The notes under the pieces are model-generated. The model was given only the letters and a program-made list of their open reading frames with translations. It was not told the origin of the DNA and made no database searches. 64,000 bases of DNA from RAM1 sp041905405 (GTDB lineage Bacteria > Pseudomonadota > Gammaproteobacteria > Burkholderiales > Burkholderiaceae_C), in NCBI GenBank assembly GCA_041905405.1, contig JAYRLC010000014.1, positions 1-64,000 on the forward strand, read 5' to 3'. Every line of letters starts with the position of its first letter. Within the stretch, counting starts at the first letter, position 1. Below are positions 32,706-40,818 of this stretch, in pieces. A program made the position numbers and the translations under genes.

Positions 32706-33743
32706 ATGACGACGACCGCCAGCCTCATCAACCACCAGGTCCGCCTGGCCCAGCGCCCCGTGGGCACGCCGGGCCGCGAATGCTGGAGCTTTACCGAAGA
32801 ACCCGTGGCCGAACCGGGCGAAGGCGGGGTGCTGGTCAAAACGCTGGCGCTGTCGCTGGACCCGGCCATGCGCGGCTGGATGAACGAAGGCAAGAGCTAC
32901 ATCGCCCCCGTGGGCATCGGCGAGGTGATGCGCGCAGGCGGCATTGGCCAGGTCGTGGCCTCCAGGAATGCGAAATACGCGGTGGGCGACATGGTGTCGG
33001 CCACGCTGGGTGTGCAGGCGTACTGCCTGATCCCCGAGGACCAGATGCGCCGCAACGGCCTGTTCAAGGTGGACCTGCGCGCGGGCAGCATGACGCAGTG
33101 GCTCAACGTGCTGGGCATGCCCGGCATGACAGGCTATTTCGGTCTGATGGACGTGGGCAGCCCCAAGCCCGGCGAGACCGTCGTGGTGTCCGGCGCCGCC
33201 GGAGCCGTGGGGCAGACCGTGGGGCAGCTGGCACGCATCAAGGGCTGCCGCGTGGTGGGCATCGCAGGCGGGCGCGCCAAGTGCGACTGGGTGGTGAACG
33301 AGCTGGGCTTTGACGCCTGCATCGACTACAAGGCGGGCAACGTCAAAGCCGGGCTGAAGGAACACTGCCCCAAGGGCGTGGACATCTACTTCGACAACGT
33401 GGGCGGCGAGATCCTGGACGACGTGCTGGCCCGCATCGGCCGCGGCGCGCGCATCATCATCTGCGGCGCGATCAGCCAGTACAACAACACCACGCCCGTG
33501 CAGGGCCCCAAGAACTACCTGAGCCTGCTGGTCAACCGCGCCCGCATGGAAGGCATGGTGGTATTCGACTACGCCGACCGCTACCCGCAGGCCGTGGCCG
33601 AGCTGGCCGGCTACCTGAAGGACGGCCGCATGAAGAGCAAGGAAGACATCGTGGAAGGCCTGGCCAATTTCCCCGAGGCGCTGCTCAAGCTCTTTTCGGG
33701 CGCGAATTTCGGCAAGCTGGTGCTCCAGGTCGCGAGCGCCTGA
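32706..33743 (+). CDS. NADP-dependent zinc-free oxidoreductase (MDR superfamily, CurA/leukotriene B4 dehydrogenase type)
   Basis: This 345-residue enzyme probably reduces the double bond of alpha,beta-unsaturated ketones or aldehydes with NADPH. It has LSLDPAMRGWMN (about residues 48-59), the nucleotide loop VVVSGAAGAVGQTVGQLA (about residues 159-176) and FDNVGGEILD, all typical of the group. There are no zinc-binding cysteines. The ATG follows AGGAGACAGCCC. The frame stays open for 450 codons upstream but is antisense to egtB there. Confidence 0.92.
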   Translation: MTTTASLINHQVRLAQRPVGTPGRECWSFTEEPVAEPGEGGVLVKTLALSLDPAMRGWMNEGKSYIAPVGIGEVMRAGGIGQVVASRNAKYAVGDMVSATLGVQAYCLIPEDQMRRNGLFKVDLRAGSMTQWLNVLGMPGMTGYFGLMDVGSPKPGETVVVSGAAGAVGQTVGQLARIKGCRVVGIAGGRAKCDWVVNELGFDACIDYKAGNVKAGLKEHCPKGVDIYFDNVGGEILDDVLARIGRGARIIICGAISQYNNTTPVQGPKNYLSLLVNRARMEGMVVFDYADRYPQAVAELAGYLKDGRMKSKEDIVEGLANFPEALLKLFSGANFGKLVLQVASA

Positions 33744-33806
33744 ACGGGGCGGGCGCGGCCCCGCGATGCGCCGACGCGTCCATGCACAATGGGCGCCAGC
33801 CGCCCC

Positions 33807-35270
33807 ATGACTCCCGACGCCATCGACCGCATCACCGCGCAGGACGCGCATGCCCTGGCCGTGATCGACGGCGGCCGGCACATCAGCCGCGCGCGGCTGC
33901 GCCGGGAGCTGGCCTGCATGACCGCCGCGCTGCAGGACCTGGGCGTGTCCGCCGGAACACGGGTGGCCGTGGCGTGTGAGCATGCCTATGTGCACTGGCT
34001 GGTGTTGCTGGCCTGCGAGCGGCTGGGCGCCGTGAGCGATGCAGTGCTGGACCCGCGCGTTGAGGACTGGACCAGACTGCATGCGCGCGCCGACCTGTTC
34101 CTGGCCACGTTCCGTCCCCCGGCCATGCGGTGCCACCACCACCTGATCGACCAGGCCTGGCTGGACCACCTGTTCAGCCGGCTGGACCTGCCGCGCGTGC
34201 CGCCGCTGCCGCATGACCCGGCCCGGCCCGTGCGCGTGGCCCATACGGCGGCCATCACCGGCGCGCCGCTGCGGCTGTTGCTCACGCGGTCCGACTTTGC
34301 GCACCGAGCGGGCGACTGGGGCCGGCTGCTCAGGCTCGATGCGGGCTCGCGCTTTCTGCTGACGTTCCAGCCGTCGGCGTCCAGCGCCGGCTGCCAGGCC
34401 GCCGCCTGCATGCAGGCAGGCGCCGTGCTGGTGTTCGCGCCCCCCGCGCGGGCCTGGCAGGCCATCGCCGCGCACGGCGTGACGCACACCGTCGCCCTGC
34501 CGGGCATGGTGGGCCAGTGGCTGGCCGAGCTGCCGCCGGGCTTTGCGCGGCCCGCATCGCTGCGGATGTTGTGCACCGGCGCGCCGGTATCGCCGCCGCT
34601 GCGCGCGCTGGCACTGCAGCGGCTGGCAACGTCGCTGCAGGACCTGTACGCCAGCAACGAGGCCGGCATTCTGGCCACGGGTGAAGCGCTGTACGGCGGC
34701 GGGGCCGCCACACTGCTGCCCGGCGTGCGCGCCCAGGTGGTGGACGACACCGACCGACCCGTCCCGGCCGCCCAGGCGGGCCGCCTGCGCGTGCACACCG
34801 CGTGCATGGCGCACAGCTACCAGGACGCGCCCGCGGCCAGCGCCGCGCACTTTCGGGACGGCTGGTTTTACCCCGGTGACCGGGCCACGCTGGATGGCGA
34901 CACGCTTCGCAACATCGGCCGCGAGAGCGAGGTGATGAACCTGGGCGGGCTGAAGGTGTCGCCCGAATGCTTGGAAGCCCGCCTGTGCGTGCCAGGCATC
35001 CCCGCCGATGAGCTGGCGGTGTGCTCGTTACCCGATGCAGCCGGCCACGAAGTGGTGTGGGTGGCTCTGTGCGCGACCGCGGCAGCGCGGCAGACCCTTG
35101 TGATCGAGGCAGTGGTGCAGCTGGCTGGCGACTACCCATGGGTGTCTTTCCACGTCATCCGGCTACCGGCCCTGCCGCCGAAAAGCTTGCAGAGCGAGTC
35201 ACGTCAGGCGCTGCGCGACCTTGTCGCCGCGCAGCGCGACGCGCTTGCGTCAGGTCCGGCGGCCGATTAG
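33807..35270 (+). CDS. AMP-binding (adenylate-forming) family protein with degenerate P-loop
   Basis: This 487-residue protein has the layout of an acyl-CoA synthetase or NRPS-type adenylation protein. Late motifs can be seen: GWFYPGDRATLDGD (A7 with Asp), IGRESEVMNLGGLKVSPE (A8) and a C-terminal PPKSLQSESRQALR with the possible catalytic Lys. The early phosphate loop, usually TSGTTGxPK, is instead AHTAAITGAPLRLLLT, without the Ser/Thr/Gly and Lys pattern. Activity is therefore uncertain. I used the ATG at 33807, because the earlier ATG at 33789 overlaps a CACAAT -10 hexamer. It overlaps the convergent glycine-zipper gene by 4 bp. Confidence 0.72.
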   Translation: MTPDAIDRITAQDAHALAVIDGGRHISRARLRRELACMTAALQDLGVSAGTRVAVACEHAYVHWLVLLACERLGAVSDAVLDPRVEDWTRLHARADLFLATFRPPAMRCHHHLIDQAWLDHLFSRLDLPRVPPLPHDPARPVRVAHTAAITGAPLRLLLTRSDFAHRAGDWGRLLRLDAGSRFLLTFQPSASSAGCQAAACMQAGAVLVFAPPARAWQAIAAHGVTHTVALPGMVGQWLAELPPGFARPASLRMLCTGAPVSPPLRALALQRLATSLQDLYASNEAGILATGEALYGGGAATLLPGVRAQVVDDTDRPVPAAQAGRLRVHTACMAHSYQDAPAASAAHFRDGWFYPGDRATLDGDTLRNIGRESEVMNLGGLKVSPECLEARLCVPGIPADELAVCSLPDAAGHEVVWVALCATAAARQTLVIEAVVQLAGDYPWVSFHVIRLPALPPKSLQSESRQALRDLVAAQRDALASGPAAD

Positions 35271-35926
35271 GACGCCAGACGGGCGGAGTTGCCGTCCACC
35301 ACCACACGCGAGCCCGCGGCAATGGCGCTGCCCTGCTCCACCGTGCGGATCGAGCCGTCATTCATGCGGATGCGCATCTGGTAAACGGTGACCTTCCTGG
35401 TGTTCTTTTCGATCGCGTGGCCGGCGTACGCGCCGCCCGCCGCGCCCAGAACGGTGGCCGCGGTCTTGCCGCTGCCGCCGCCCACCTGGTTGCCCAGCAG
35501 GCCGCCCACCACGCCCCCGGCCACGGCGCCCAGGCCGATGCCGGAATTGCCGATGCCGTTGACCTGGCCCTGGCGCTGCACGGCCACCGCGGATTCCACG
35601 ACGCCGCAGTTGTTGCACGTCTGCGCCACGGGGGTACGCGTGACCGGCGTGGGGTTGTTCTGTGCGACCAGGTTCTGGCGCGGCTGAGTGGTCTTCTGAG
35701 TGGTCTTGGCAGGTGTGCTTTGCGTCTGCGACGCCACGAGCGATTCACCGTCCTGCTTGTCGCCGCGGTTGGCGATCAGTGCCGCTGCGAGCGCCACCGT
35801 GGTGACGGCCAGCACGGCGGCCACCGGCAACAGCGCCTTGCTGTTGCGCAGCTTGTCGCCGGTGCTGGGCTGCATGCCGGGCTGCTGCATGGTGTTGGGA
35901 TGAATGGCGTTCTGGTTCGTGTCCAT
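35267..35926 (-). CDS. Glycine-zipper 2TM-domain protein (Rick_17kDa/SlyB type)
   Basis: This 219-residue protein has one N-terminal membrane helix (LLPVAAVLAVTTVALAAALI, about residues 34-53), a Thr/Gln/Pro-rich linker, and a glycine-zipper domain (GAVAGGVVGGLLGNQVGGG, GAAGGAYAGHAIEKN). A CNNC pair lies just before the zipper (about residue 105). The C-terminal region MRIRMNDGSIRTVEQ is typical of 17-kDa antigen/SlyB relatives in the envelope. The ribosome-binding site AGGAGA is clear. It probably stabilises the envelope; no specific role is known. Confidence 0.87.
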   Translation of the reverse strand: MDTNQNAIHPNTMQQPGMQPSTGDKLRNSKALLPVAAVLAVTTVALAAALIANRGDKQDGESLVASQTQSTPAKTTQKTTQPRQNLVAQNNPTPVTRTPVAQTCNNCGVVESAVAVQRQGQVNGIGNSGIGLGAVAGGVVGGLLGNQVGGGSGKTAATVLGAAGGAYAGHAIEKNTRKVTVYQMRIRMNDGSIRTVEQGSAIAAGSRVVVDGNSARLAS

Positions 35927-36072
35927 AAAAGTTCTCCTTTTCAGGTACACGAATTGTCTGGACGCAGGCCGGAAACACGTTGTAGGCCGATGTGAGAAGC
36001 GTGTGTAGGCGTATCGGCGACCGCCGCCGGTTCGTGACGCAGTTCACGAGGGCCGGCGGCTTTGCGGCACGT

Positions 36073-36585
36073 TTACATGCCGCCGTGCGGGTGGGTGGGG
36101 TCCACCCACAGCACCGTCTGCGGCTTTTCGACCGGCTCGATGTCCAGGTTGACGGCCACGGCCTGCCCGTCGCTGCGGCACAGCACGCATTCCAGCACCT
36201 CGGTCGGGCTGGCGTTGATTTCCTGGTGCGGCACATAGGGCGGCACGTAGATGAAATCGCCGGGCCCGGCCTCGGCCGTGAACTGCAACTGTTCACCCCA
36301 GCGCATGCGCGCGCGGCCGCGCACGACGTAGATCACGCTTTCGAGGTGGCCGTGGTGGTGGGCGCCCGTCTTCGCGTCGGGGTGGATGGTGACCGTGCCG
36401 GCCCACAGCTTCTGCGCGCCAACCCGCGCGAAATTGATCGCCGCCTTGCGGTCCATGCCGGGCGTGGACGGCACGTTGCCGTCCAGCTGGTTGCCGGGCA
36501 CCACGCGCACGCCGTCGTGCCTCCAGCGGTCGTGATCATGCTCGTGGTCATGGTCGTGGTCGTGGAGATGATCGGGATCGCTCAT
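36073..36585 (-). CDS. Cupin-domain protein with His-rich N-terminal tail
   Basis: This 170-residue protein is a single-domain cupin. The metal motif is GAHHHGHLESVIYVVRG (about residues 77-93), and motif 2 is PGDFIYVPPYVPHQEIN (about residues 107-123). The N-terminus carries a run of His and Asp (HDHDHDHEHDHDRWRHD, residues 8-24) that could bind zinc, nickel or copper. The reaction is unknown. TAGTGT lies 7 nt before the ATG, so it may be near-leaderless. It diverges from the deaminase gene by 93 bp. Confidence 0.82.
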   Translation of the reverse strand: MSDPDHLHDHDHDHEHDHDRWRHDGVRVVPGNQLDGNVPSTPGMDRKAAINFARVGAQKLWAGTVTIHPDAKTGAHHHGHLESVIYVVRGRARMRWGEQLQFTAEAGPGDFIYVPPYVPHQEINASPTEVLECVLCRSDGQAVAVNLDIEPVEKPQTVLWVDPTHPHGGM

Positions 36586-36598
36586 GGGTCTCACACTA
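36586..36598 (-). promoter_or_regulatory. -10 element of the cupin gene, near-leaderless layout
   Basis: On the minus strand TAGTGT is followed by 7 nt and the ATG at 36585. Confidence 0.35.
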
Positions 36599-36678
36599 CA
36601 CAGTACGTGAGGCGTGCGTCAAGCGTCATGGAAGCAGTACACTGCGCGCCATCCTGAAAGGACAGGGGAGGACAGGTC

Positions 36679-37887
36679 ATGGCAACTTTCGTGCAGGTCG
36701 CCACGCGATGGGCAGCAGAAGAAGCGGTACGGCTGAACAGGCCTGTCGCCATCCAGTTCAGCGGCAACAAAATCGGTCCATGCGCCGCGGCCAGTGACGC
36801 ATTGCCGGCAGGCCACGGTTCGGGCACCGCAGCCGTCAACCTGATGCAGGCCCACCCCACCCTGAAAGGCTGGCTCGCGCTGAGCTACCCGCCCACGGCA
36901 GCCTGCATCGGCATGGCCCTGCTGCTGGGCTACAAGCGCATCGTCTGGCAGCAATGGGGCCGCGACCGTTCGGTCGCGCTGGATCGCAACGCCATCAACG
37001 ATGTCATCGACGGGCCCGCCCGGGTCTTCCAGGCCGACAAGACAAACTACAGCGACACACACGCCAACGCGGACGGGTTCAACTACGGGGGAATGGCGCC
37101 GGCGCCGCTGGCCGCGTTCCGTCCGCCCGCGGGCACGGACGACCTGATCCTGGACATTCCAGCGGACGAGCAAGTGCTGGACGCCATCGCCTTGCGGCTG
37201 GCGTTCGTCATCGTCGGCATGACGCACGGCGCCAACCAGCACAACACCACGCGGCATGCAGGTCTGCAGGGGCAGAACATCGCCAGCGTGCTGGTGGACA
37301 ACACCTACCGCATTCTGGGTTGGGGCCTGAACACCAATACCGCCAATACCACGCTGCACGGCGAGGTCAACCTCATACGCAGCTACCAGGCCGCCAGCGG
37401 CGGCGCGGCATTGCCGGCCGGTGCGCGGCTGTTCACCACGCTTGAGCCCTGCTCCATGTGCTCGGGCATGATTACACGGACAGCAGGCACCAACCGGGTC
37501 ACGGTGGTCTCAGGCCAGAAAGACCCCCACCTCGGCTTTACCGCGCTGCGCGCGTGGTACCCCTTCGACGGCTATACCGAACGCTCGCGTCATGTGTCGC
37601 ATGAATTCACCAAGGCCGTTTTTCACCCGGCCAAAACCACGTTCCATGACGGACCGTCGGTCACGGATACGCGCACTTACCTGGAACAGACACAGATTCA
37701 ACTGTCCGAACCCGGCAGGCCCATGCAGACCACCCGGTTTCTGGAGAACCACGCATTCGACGCCATCCTGGACCATGCAAAGATTCTGGGCATGCAAGCG
37801 GCGGTCTGGCTCCCGCAGGCACGCCGGGCCACGTGGCGCCGCAAACTCGTCACCTTTGCATTGCATGTAGCCCACGCCATCGGCTGA
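36679..37887 (+). CDS. Two-domain nucleotide/nucleic acid deaminase-like protein (Bd3614 type)
   Basis: This 402-residue protein contains a zinc deaminase site: HGE at residues 227-229 (LHGEVNLIRSYQ) and PCSMC at 257-261 (TTLEPCSMCSGMI). These match the HxE and PCxxC motifs of the cytidine deaminase-like fold. The general pattern resembles the Bd3614-type family. Residues about 50-90 (TAAVNLMQ, LALSYPPTAACIGMA, YKRIVW) look like a second copy that has lost the His, Glu and cysteines, so a tandem with one dead domain is likely. A C-terminal region from about 300 is unassigned. There is no signal peptide or toxin-delivery domain. The substrate (free base, DNA, tRNA or protein-linked) is unknown. 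Confidence 0.72.
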   Translation: MATFVQVATRWAAEEAVRLNRPVAIQFSGNKIGPCAAASDALPAGHGSGTAAVNLMQAHPTLKGWLALSYPPTAACIGMALLLGYKRIVWQQWGRDRSVALDRNAINDVIDGPARVFQADKTNYSDTHANADGFNYGGMAPAPLAAFRPPAGTDDLILDIPADEQVLDAIALRLAFVIVGMTHGANQHNTTRHAGLQGQNIASVLVDNTYRILGWGLNTNTANTTLHGEVNLIRSYQAASGGAALPAGARLFTTLEPCSMCSGMITRTAGTNRVTVVSGQKDPHLGFTALRAWYPFDGYTERSRHVSHEFTKAVFHPAKTTFHDGPSVTDTRTYLEQTQIQLSEPGRPMQTTRFLENHAFDAILDHAKILGMQAAVWLPQARRATWRRKLVTFALHVAHAIG

Positions 37888-37950
37888 AATAAACTGGGCG
37901 CCACGCGTCCTGCGAGACGCGCTCCATAGCTGACACGAGAGGGGCTCCCG

Positions 37951-38853
37951 ATGAACAAACAACGCAAATGGCTGCGCGTCGCAGCATGGGTACTGGCCGT
38001 CCTGGCGGCCCTGGTGGCTGCAGCCATCTTTGTCGGCCTGCAGCTGGGCGACAGCAAGATGCAACGCCGTGTGGAAGTCTCCGTGCAGCCGGTGCCGCCG
38101 CGTACCGACGCGCAGGCGCTGGAACGCGGCCGCTACCTGTACGCGTCGCGCGGCTGCGTGGACTGCCACGGCGCCAACGGCGCGGGCCGGCTGTTTGTGG
38201 ACAGCGGCGCGGTGCGCATTGCCGGACCCAACATCACGACCGGGCCTGGCGGGGTGGTGGCCGGCTACCAGCCGGTGGACTGGGTGCGCGCCATCCGCCA
38301 TGGCGTCAACCCGCAGGGCCGGGCCCTGATGGTCATGCCCAGCGAGGACTACAACCGCTTCACCAACGACGACCTGGCCGCCCTGCTGGCACACGTCCAG
38401 TCGTTGCCGCCCGCGCCCGGGCAAGGCGCCATCGTCGAGCTGCCGCTACCGGCGCGGGTGCTGTACGGCTTTGGCCTGATCAAGGACGCCGCCGCCAAGA
38501 TCGACCACGCACGGCCGCCGCAACAGCCCGTGGCCGAAGGCGTGACCACGGCACACGGCGCCTATGTGGCCAACATGTGCATCGGCTGCCACGGCGCCAC
38601 GCTGGCGGGCGGCAAGATCCCGGGCGGCCCGCCTGACTGGCCGGCCGCGTCCAACCTCACGCCGGGCGAAGGCAGCGTGATGGGCCGCTACCCCGACGCG
38701 GAATCCCTGATGCGCATGTTCAGGTCGGGCAAGCGGCCCGACGGCTCCGCGATCAAGGTCATGCCGTTTGAATCGCTCAGGGAAATGAACGACACCGACC
38801 TGCGCGCGCTGCACCTGTACCTGAAGGGCGTGGCGGCGCAGAAGGCCGGCTGA
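37951..38853 (+). CDS. Membrane-anchored diheme cytochrome c
   Basis: This 300-residue protein has one N-terminal membrane helix (WVLAVLAALVAAAIFVGL, about residues 13-30) and two heme c sites, CVDCH (69-73) and CIGCH (210-214), each in a class I cytochrome c domain. Possible distal methionines lie in LMVMPSEDY and KVMPFESL. It resembles the cytochrome subunits of membrane-linked alcohol or aldehyde dehydrogenases, but no such enzyme is adjacent. It probably carries electrons to an oxidase in the periplasm. A ribosome-binding site (GAGAGGGG) is present. Confidence 0.9.
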   Translation: MNKQRKWLRVAAWVLAVLAALVAAAIFVGLQLGDSKMQRRVEVSVQPVPPRTDAQALERGRYLYASRGCVDCHGANGAGRLFVDSGAVRIAGPNITTGPGGVVAGYQPVDWVRAIRHGVNPQGRALMVMPSEDYNRFTNDDLAALLAHVQSLPPAPGQGAIVELPLPARVLYGFGLIKDAAAKIDHARPPQQPVAEGVTTAHGAYVANMCIGCHGATLAGGKIPGGPPDWPAASNLTPGEGSVMGRYPDAESLMRMFRSGKRPDGSAIKVMPFESLREMNDTDLRALHLYLKGVAAQKAG

Positions 38854-38858
38854 CGGCT

Positions 38859-39743
38859 TCAGCCTTCGCAGGACGCGCCCGCGGCGCGGCGCAGCAAAGC
38901 ACCCGCCAGCGGCCCGGCGCCGGGCTCGGCCTGCAGCGCATCGCCGGCCGCGCGCAGCGCCAAGGCGCTACCCGCGCCACCGGCGCCCATCAGGGCGACC
39001 GCCGCGCCGTCGATGCGGCCCCGCATGGCGCGCGTGCGCACCACCTCGCCCTCGCGGCGCGTCAGGGTGCCCTCCACGAGCTGGTGACGTTGCGACAGGC
39101 GCAGACTGCTGCCGCGCCAGCCGCCGCTGCCGCACCACAGCCCCTCCACGCGCGCCGGCACCACCCACAGGTGGATGCGGCTGAGCTTCTCGCGGCCCAC
39201 GGCCTTGTCCGGCACGGGCACGGTGGTGGTGGCGTCGGGCTGCCAGTCGCCCATGTCCCAGTCGTGCGACACCACGCGCGTACCGGGCCGCAGCGCCAGC
39301 AGCGACGGGCGCAGCGCCATGTTCACTTCCTGCAGCAGGTACATGGTGATGACGCTGGCGCGCGACAGGTCGGTCTTGAACAGGTCCTGCTCGCGGAATT
39401 CGGCGCGGTCGGCCACGCCGGCATCGCGCGCGTTGCGGCGGCTGCGCTCCACCAGCTGCGGGTCGATTTCCACCCCCAGGCCGGTGGCGCCAAAGCGTCT
39501 GGCGGCCAGGATCACGATGCGCCCGTCGCCCGAACCCAGGTCGATCACATGGTCGCCCTGGCGCACGCCGGCGGCGCTGAGCATTTCCAGCGTGACGTTG
39601 TCCGGGGAGGTGATGAAAGGCACCTCTTCCAGCGGGGCCGGCAGCGGCGCCTGGGTCTGGGCGTGGGCCTGCAGGTGCGGGCCGCCGAGCAGCCCGGCCA
39701 GTACAACCAATAGGGCCAGGGTGCGGCGCGGGGGCATGGGCAT
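38859..39743 (-). CDS. SAM-dependent methyltransferase-like protein with N-terminal export signal
   Basis: This 294-residue protein begins with a clear signal sequence (MPMPPRRTLALLVVLAGLLGG, cleavage near AHAQ), then a class I methyltransferase core: VIDLGSGDGRIVILAAR (about residues 63-79), GVEIDPQLVERSRRNA and FREQDLFKTDLSRASVITMYLLQ. A beta-rich C-terminal half from about 195 follows. SAM is not expected in the periplasm, so it may be anchored with the domain inside, or have lost methyl transfer. It lies 4 bp after the methionine synthase-like gene. The start could also be at 39737. Confidence 0.8.
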   Translation of the reverse strand: MPMPPRRTLALLVVLAGLLGGPHLQAHAQTQAPLPAPLEEVPFITSPDNVTLEMLSAAGVRQGDHVIDLGSGDGRIVILAARRFGATGLGVEIDPQLVERSRRNARDAGVADRAEFREQDLFKTDLSRASVITMYLLQEVNMALRPSLLALRPGTRVVSHDWDMGDWQPDATTTVPVPDKAVGREKLSRIHLWVVPARVEGLWCGSGGWRGSSLRLSQRHQLVEGTLTRREGEVVRTRAMRGRIDGAAVALMGAGGAGSALALRAAGDALQAEPGAGPLAGALLRRAAGASCEG

Positions 39744-39747
39744 CACG

Positions 39748-40770
39748 TCAGGCGCCATGGCGCTGACGTGCCAGTGCCGCGCCGTCGGCCAGCGCCTTGA
39801 GCTTGGCCATGGCCACCTCGCGGCTCATGGGCGCCAGGCCGCAGTTGGTGCAGGGGATCAGTTTGTCCGCCCGCACGAACTGCAGCGCGGTGCCGATGGT
39901 GTCGGCCACCTGCTCGGGCGTTTCCACCACGTCGCTGGCCACGTCGATCACGCCCACCATCACGTCCTTGCCATCCAGCAGCTTCATGAGTTCGGGCGGC
40001 ACGTGCGAGTGGTAACACTCCAGGCTGACCTGGTCGATGCTGCTTCTGGCCAGCGCGGGGAACACCTGCTCGTACTGGCGCCACTGCTCGCCCAGCGTGG
40101 CCTTCCAGTCCACGTTGGCCTGGATGCCGTAGCCGTAGCAGATGTGCACGGCCGTGGTACACGTGAGGCCCTGCGCCGCACGCTCCAGCGCCTTGACACC
40201 CCAGTCGGCGGCCTCGGCCATGTACACGTTGAAGGCCGGCTCGTCGAACTGGATGATGTCCACGCCGTCGGCCTGCAGCGCCAGCGCTTCCTGGTTCAGC
40301 AGCTCGGCGAAGGCGAACGCCATCTTTACCTTGTCGCCATAGAAGCGGTCGGCCACCGTGTCCACAATGGTCATGGGACCGGGCAGCGTGAACTTGAGCT
40401 TCTTTTTAGTGTGGGCACGGGCCAGCTGCGCCTCGAACGCGTGCACGCGCCCCTTGAGCGTGAGCGGCGCCACCACTTGCGGCACCATCGCGTCATAGCG
40501 GTTGTTGCGGATGCCCATCTTCACCTTGTTCGCAAAGTCGATGCCGTCGACCTGCTCCAGAAAGCCGTGCACGAAATGCTGGCGCGCCTGCTCACCATCG
40601 CCCACCACGTCCAGGCCCGCATCCTCCTGCGCCTTGATCCACAGCAGCGTGGCGTCGGCCTTGGCCTGGCGCAGTTCGTCGCCTTGCAGCTTCCACTGGG
40701 GCCAGAGCTTCTGCGTCTCGGCCAGCCAGGCGGGTTTGGGCAGGCTTCCGGCAATAGCGGTCTCAAACAT
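39748..40770 (-). CDS. Core-type, folate-independent methionine synthase (MesD-like, MetE C-terminal homologue)
   Basis: This 340-residue protein equals the catalytic C-terminal half of MetE. It contains the start TAIAGSLPKPAWL, the zinc ligand region AVHICYGYG (His209, Cys211), LECYHSH (about 251-256) and IPCTNCGLAPMSR (Cys307, Cys310). It fits the short MesD group described in bacteria, which makes methionine from homocysteine without methyl-folate and needs the partner MesX (DUF1852) and oxygen. No DUF1852 gene is in the window. Its neighbour 4 bp downstream is the exported methyltransferase. Confidence 0.83.
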   Translation of the reverse strand: MFETAIAGSLPKPAWLAETQKLWPQWKLQGDELRQAKADATLLWIKAQEDAGLDVVGDGEQARQHFVHGFLEQVDGIDFANKVKMGIRNNRYDAMVPQVVAPLTLKGRVHAFEAQLARAHTKKKLKFTLPGPMTIVDTVADRFYGDKVKMAFAFAELLNQEALALQADGVDIIQFDEPAFNVYMAEAADWGVKALERAAQGLTCTTAVHICYGYGIQANVDWKATLGEQWRQYEQVFPALARSSIDQVSLECYHSHVPPELMKLLDGKDVMVGVIDVASDVVETPEQVADTIGTALQFVRADKLIPCTNCGLAPMSREVAMAKLKALADGAALARQRHGA

Positions 40771-40806
40771 GCGTTTTTCCTTGAATTGCAATGGTGGCCG
40801 CTACCC

Positions 40807-40818
40807 TACCATGGGCCC
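40807..40818 (+). promoter_or_regulatory. -10 element of the response regulator gene, leaderless layout
   Basis: TACCAT is followed by GGGCCC and the ATG at 40819. An earlier out-of-frame ATG at 40811 overlaps the hexamer. Confidence 0.45.

Noticed and set aside
33789..33806. ATG at 33789 as start of the AMP-binding gene
   Set aside because: It lies inside a CACAAT-type -10 hexamer, so the transcript would begin after it. The ATG at 33807 is used.
32676..34850. A 724-codon open frame on the minus strand
   Set aside because: It is antisense to the oxidoreductase and AMP-binding genes and looks like a composition effect.
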